In this document: positions 58,235 to 62,000 of the stretch, piece by piece
How the letters are laid out: each line of letters begins with the position of its first letter
Numbering within the stretch: the stretch's first letter is position 1
Source of the DNA: Cristatella mucedo
Lineage: Eukaryota; Bryozoa; Phylactolaemata; Cristatellidae
DNA length: 62,000 nt
Assembly (NCBI GenBank): GCA_009760855.2
Contig: WPIO01000007.1
Span: 7,392,501-7,454,500, forward strand
Direction of reading: 5' to 3'
Made by a program: the position numbers and the translations under genes
The notes under the pieces: generated by a model
Told to the model about the DNA's origin: nothing
Database searches by the model: none
The model's input: the letters and a program-made list of their open reading frames with translations, nothing else

Positions 58235-58755
58235 TGGTTGAATCTGCACGAAATCTAGGTGTCATGTTCCAAAGTGACCTTTCGTTAGACGACTACATCA
58301 GCCCCACAATCAAGTCTGCCTACTTTTAGCTACCTATTATTATACAATTCGGGCTTGTTTAAATTAGGATACCACATCTAAGTTGGTCCATGCATTTCTG
58401 ACATCCCGTCTTGACTTCTGTAACTCACTACTTACTGGCCTACCGGTATGACCATCCCTGACTTGACCAAATTTAAAACGAACTTAAAAACGCACCTATT
58501 TAGGACAGCATATAGTGGGTCCCTGTGATTCGTCTTTTATGTGCTTATGCTTGCTGACACTGCGCATGCTGCCACTAACCATGTTTGCATACTGACCCTG
58601 TGCATGTCACCACTAATTATGTTATTCATGTTGTTTATCAAACATGATCCCGCTCACCATTCGATCGCGTTTTCTTTGTAGAAAGTGTAAGCACCTAGAA
58701 AGTGATTGAGTTCTGTGCATGCGCTTTATTAAGTGTATTATTATTATTATTATGC
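58235..58755 (+). mobile_element. LINE C-terminal fragment with internal deletion
   Basis: Begins 'ttgaatctgcacgaaatcta' (ORF2 'VESARNLGV'), reaches 'ggcctaccgg' near 58445, then jumps to 'cttgaccaaatttaaaacga' (the LTKFKTNLKTHLF ending). About 400 bases of C-terminal coding sequence present in other copies are missing. The 3' UTR and decayed hairpin (58690-58735) with (ATT)n follow. Confidence 0.78.
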
Positions 58756-60758
58756 CTGTTTTATGTTCCTGTGTCTCCGGCTGCAGAAGCGCTAGTGGAG
58801 TCTCACGTAGACACGAAGACACGAGCGGGCGAACGTGAGCGGTGAACGAGACTCAAATCTTTATTCCCCCAGCAGGTACATATATGAGCTAGGGGCTGAC
58901 TCACCACAGATAAGGGAGTGCATCCGTGGTGAGCCACCGTGGTGGGCCACATGCCCACATCAAAGGCCGCACCGAGCCAACCGCCCAACCACCCGCCGAG
59001 AGCAGGGCACACATCGGTGGCCGAGAAGCAACAGGCACGCACAACACCTGGAGCAAAAATCCCAGTGGCATTTGTCGGTTTGGTCCGACCGTGATCCTGA
59101 TGGGTCACGGTCGACGCAAAGTGAGTGGCAGCTCGTGGAGCCTCTCGCTCGGAGCTGCGGTTTCAGCTGTGAGGGCGCTGAGAGTGGTCGTTGTCATTCG
59201 CTGAGAACGTTCTTTATCGGACGCTTAGAATCTCAGTTTCATTCTTTGAGATTCGCCTCGAGCAATGGTCGCGGCAGTAGAATGCTGGCGTTCTTCCGGT
59301 TAGACGGCCGCCGAGAAGCTCTGTCCGTTAACGCAACGACTGGAGAATCAGTGAGCAGTCTCAGTGCTAAGCCTCGCAAGTAGGCGTTTCGTGAACGGTT
59401 GGCAATGTAGCCGGAGCTGGTCGAAAGTGGCCGCCACCTGCGTACCTAGGAGGCCTAGGTTTTATTTATCGCCGAGCCGTTCGTCAGTCGGTAGCAGCTT
59501 CGAGGAGTCGCCTACTGATCGAAAGCGAGATTAAAGCTGATAATAAAGGAAGTCTTGTACCTCTCAATAGGACTTGCGACCGGGGTGTTTCAGAAGCGAC
59601 ACTTGATCTGAAGATCCCAGAAGGTAACAGAATTTGTCAGTTCCTTGGCGATGCCAGGTGAGGAGAATTACGATTCGAGCTGGAACAGCCCGAGAGCATG
59701 ATTTCGCTGAGAGAAAGATGGAGTTTGCAACGTGGCGGCTTGTCATTACCTCACGTGCATCCTGTCCGGCTGAAGCTGTGCCGGAGGAAGCGTGACAGGT
59801 TTCGACTGCTAGTTCGATGAAGTCTTGGTGTCGCCGGTTGTCGTGCTCTACAATAGTTATTGAGAGTAAGCCACGCAGAGCGTTCTTGCTGCGTTTATGT
59901 TAGAGTTCCCTCCTGGATGGGGTGTTCTTAAACACTTCGGAGGGGCGTTGACGTCGTCATCATCCTACTGCCTTAGTTCGCAGGCGCATTTGTGAAGCGA
60001 GAAAAAATTCTTCGCTGTACACACGAGGAATCGTCGCCCCAACGATACACCACGTCACACGAGCTGCTCTCAGTGCAACGTAGTCTCAAAGACACGACGC
60101 CTAATGAGTGGGGTGGAGTCGTCGTGAGAATCCTCTCGGCCTGGCTTCAGTGAAGGCGTTGTATCTGACCACAGCATGGTCCAAGAAGCGCTCCCGCAGC
60201 AGTTTTGTCGACTGCTACGCGAATTGTCTGTCGATGGGCGTTCTTTTTGGAGCCGTCAATATGGTGGAGTAGTAGCAACCGTACCATTCAGTCCTTGGGC
60301 GATTCGAGGGTGATTTAACTGCTGCTTTAACTCGGAGTACAAAGTTCGGTCTCTGAGCTACGACTGCTGCATTAAATGAGTGCAAAACTGAAAGATCGCT
60401 AGATAACGCTGGTCGCTTTAGAGGTACTAGTCGCACTACCTGTTCCTCGAGCACCTTTTCTCTCGCCGAGCTTCTTCGAAGTGAAATGACAGCATGCTAA
60501 ATCAGCAAGGTTATGACTGCAGCGGTTTAGGTTACTCTCACAGCTCCTGAACGATTAGGGCTAGGAACTGATTACTCGATAATCTATCGACAAGGAAGCC
60601 TACAAGCGGAAACCCTGTACTAGTCGGAATTTGGTGGCCGGAAGTTTAGCTGATGTGAACCCCGTGCTTTGAGCCGTCCGAGAGTTGTTGCACGTAAGAG
60701 CAACTGTTTGACGCTTCCAATTCTATGTCGCTGTCGAGTAAGTGTCTCTGCACTATGG
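58756..60758. other. Unassigned, partly GC-rich
   Basis: A minus-strand AATAAAG near 58860 and a TGTTTTATG start near 58757 recall an LTR, but no second LTR, terminal CA or target duplication was found. A 182-codon plus frame (58835-59383) has no recognised domain. Confidence 0.25.
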
Positions 60759-60926
60759 ATGTGGAGTTTTATGCTAAGGGGGCTGCTCATCGTTGCTTGC
60801 TGCCATGTTCTGACCGCTACTGACGGCATTCATACCTGCGTGCATTCAAGCTGCTGCACCTGCAAGTCGCTAGCCGCGATACAAAGCTTCGCGGGTGGGA
60901 ATTCGTCTCTCGTGGGCTGGAACTAG
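60759..60926 (+). CDS. Candidate short secreted peptide
   Basis: From the ATG at 60759, 55 codons begin 'MWSFMLRGLLIVACCHVLTA', which looks like a signal peptide: a short basic N-region, a hydrophobic core, and small residues before a possible cleavage near Ala20. The remainder is about 35 residues with a Cys cluster (CVHSSCCTC) and ends at a stop. The frame extends upstream to 60669 with no better start. There is no homology call, and a short frame of this kind can arise by chance. Confidence 0.2.
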   Translation: MWSFMLRGLLIVACCHVLTATDGIHTCVHSSCCTCKSLAAIQSFAGGNSSLVGWN

Positions 60927-62000
60927 CGTCGTTACGAGTCCCGTTTTTGCGGCCTAGATTTGTCTGGAAGTGTTTAGCAGCTACGCAGCGTTTGTAACCG
61001 AAACCGTTTTACACAGGACAGTTTATCGCCGCGTGTGGTCAACAGAATGGTCGCACAATTTGTTAAAGATTATTCGTGCAAGCCAAAAATCTGACGCAAA
61101 CTTGACATCCCAGCGGGCCGTTGATTTAAGTGCAGATACTTGCTTTCTTTTGGCAAGATTGTGGATTAGCTGCCTTCAGCCATAGCGAGATGATACAAAT
61201 GGACGTGCTGTGCTACCGGGTAGCATGAAGCCACTGTACTGGGTGCTATTTAGGCAGGACCTGCCGGCTGCTCTCGTGTGTCTGTTTCAGCCATGCAGCT
61301 TCTAAATAAGCCGAAACTACTTACTAATGTGGGAAAGAAAACCAAACGATGGTCTCAGAAGTATATATTTTTCAAAATTGAATGAGGTCGGCCAAAATAA
61401 ACAACGTTGTTCCCGCGCTGCTCTTCGCAAAAGATTCGTCAAAAGAACGATGATTCTTCCCTAGAATGGATTTCACCCGGCTCTTCTATAGACGCATCAT
61501 AGCAGCTTCTCTGTTAAGTCCTCAGTCGGCAAGCCTTTCACTGGTAACAGTGCTAGTCATGGCTCACCCTAGAAAAATATCGATGAAGCCTGAACTTTGA
61601 GTTGAGGCTAAATAAATAAAATTCACATCTACGGCGCATTAGTAGTAATTAGTATCTATCCACGAGCTTTACATGTTCTGCAGCGCTCCAGCAGATGACA
61701 TTGGCTGTTAAAGGGCGAAAAACTTACTCCCGGCCTACTCTAGGGTGGCAAAGATCATTCAGTTGCAGCACCGATATATGGGCGTAAACCGATAGTAGCG
61801 AAAAGCGGCAGCAATAGAGAGCGCCCGTTGCTTAACGTTAAAAGTCCACAGGGTAGAGCATCCAATTCGATAGCTGCAGCCGCAGCGTTCAGCTCGTAGC
61901 TGGGCGCTCCGAGCTGCTAAGCTCCACTGCCTATTACGTCAAGTCGGCGTTTATGCGGCCCTGACCGTAGACTATCGCGAAATCGGTTCCCGGCCATTAT
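60927..62000. other. No recognised feature
   Basis: A plus frame at 60970-61185 has no known motif. No repeat-family copies were seen. Confidence 0.4.

Noticed and set aside
58757-59790. Solo LTR candidate (TGTTTTATG start, minus-strand AATAAAG)
   Set aside because: No convincing terminal CA with matching 5-bp duplication, and no related copy in the window.

Overview
This is nuclear DNA from a multicellular animal, most likely an invertebrate. It has no operons, closely packed genes or bacterial signals. It has splice sites, CpG-rich islands, very long dinucleotide and minisatellite tracts, two tRNA-headed SINE families, many 5'-truncated CR1/L2-type LINE copies, hAT and TA-flanked DNA transposon remnants, and one internally deleted Ty3/gypsy element. 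The species cannot be named from the sequence alone. Most of the window is repeat-derived; host coding sequence appears only as a few isolated exons.

Layout. 1-7 kb: LINE fragments, one split by a hAT MITE, a 210-bp tandem duplication and a possible exon near 4.2 kb. 7-14 kb: mostly unassigned DNA with a decayed hAT transposase at 12.2-12.5 kb. 14-20.4 kb: a dense LINE/SINE cluster. 20.4-23 kb: a CpG island, then opposed GA and CT tracts. 23-25.6 kb: LINE and SINE. 25.7-33.3 kb: CpG-rich islands holding the best host exon (minus strand, 26937-27784) and a second likely minus-strand exon (32494-32886), separated by a 2.3-kb LINE. 33.3-49.6 kb: nested repeats, including a SINE inside a TA-flanked MITE and a Ty3/gypsy element inside a LINE 3' UTR. 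50.4-51.9 kb: a CT-rich satellite. 52-55.8 kb: few recognisable features. 55.8-58.8 kb: SINEs and two LINE fragments pointing away from each other. The last 3 kb holds nothing recognised except a weak candidate for a short secreted peptide.

How the elements fit together. The LINE 3' ends carry a conserved nested hairpin (AAAGCGCC ... AGAGA ... TTCTCT ... GGGCGCTTT) followed by (ATT)n. SINE family A has a tRNA-like head with Pol III A and B boxes and ends in the same hairpin. This is the pattern expected if SINE A is copied by the LINE's reverse transcriptase. SINE family B has a different 3' hairpin and no matching LINE in this window. Every LINE copy seen is truncated, frameshifted or interrupted, so none here looks active.
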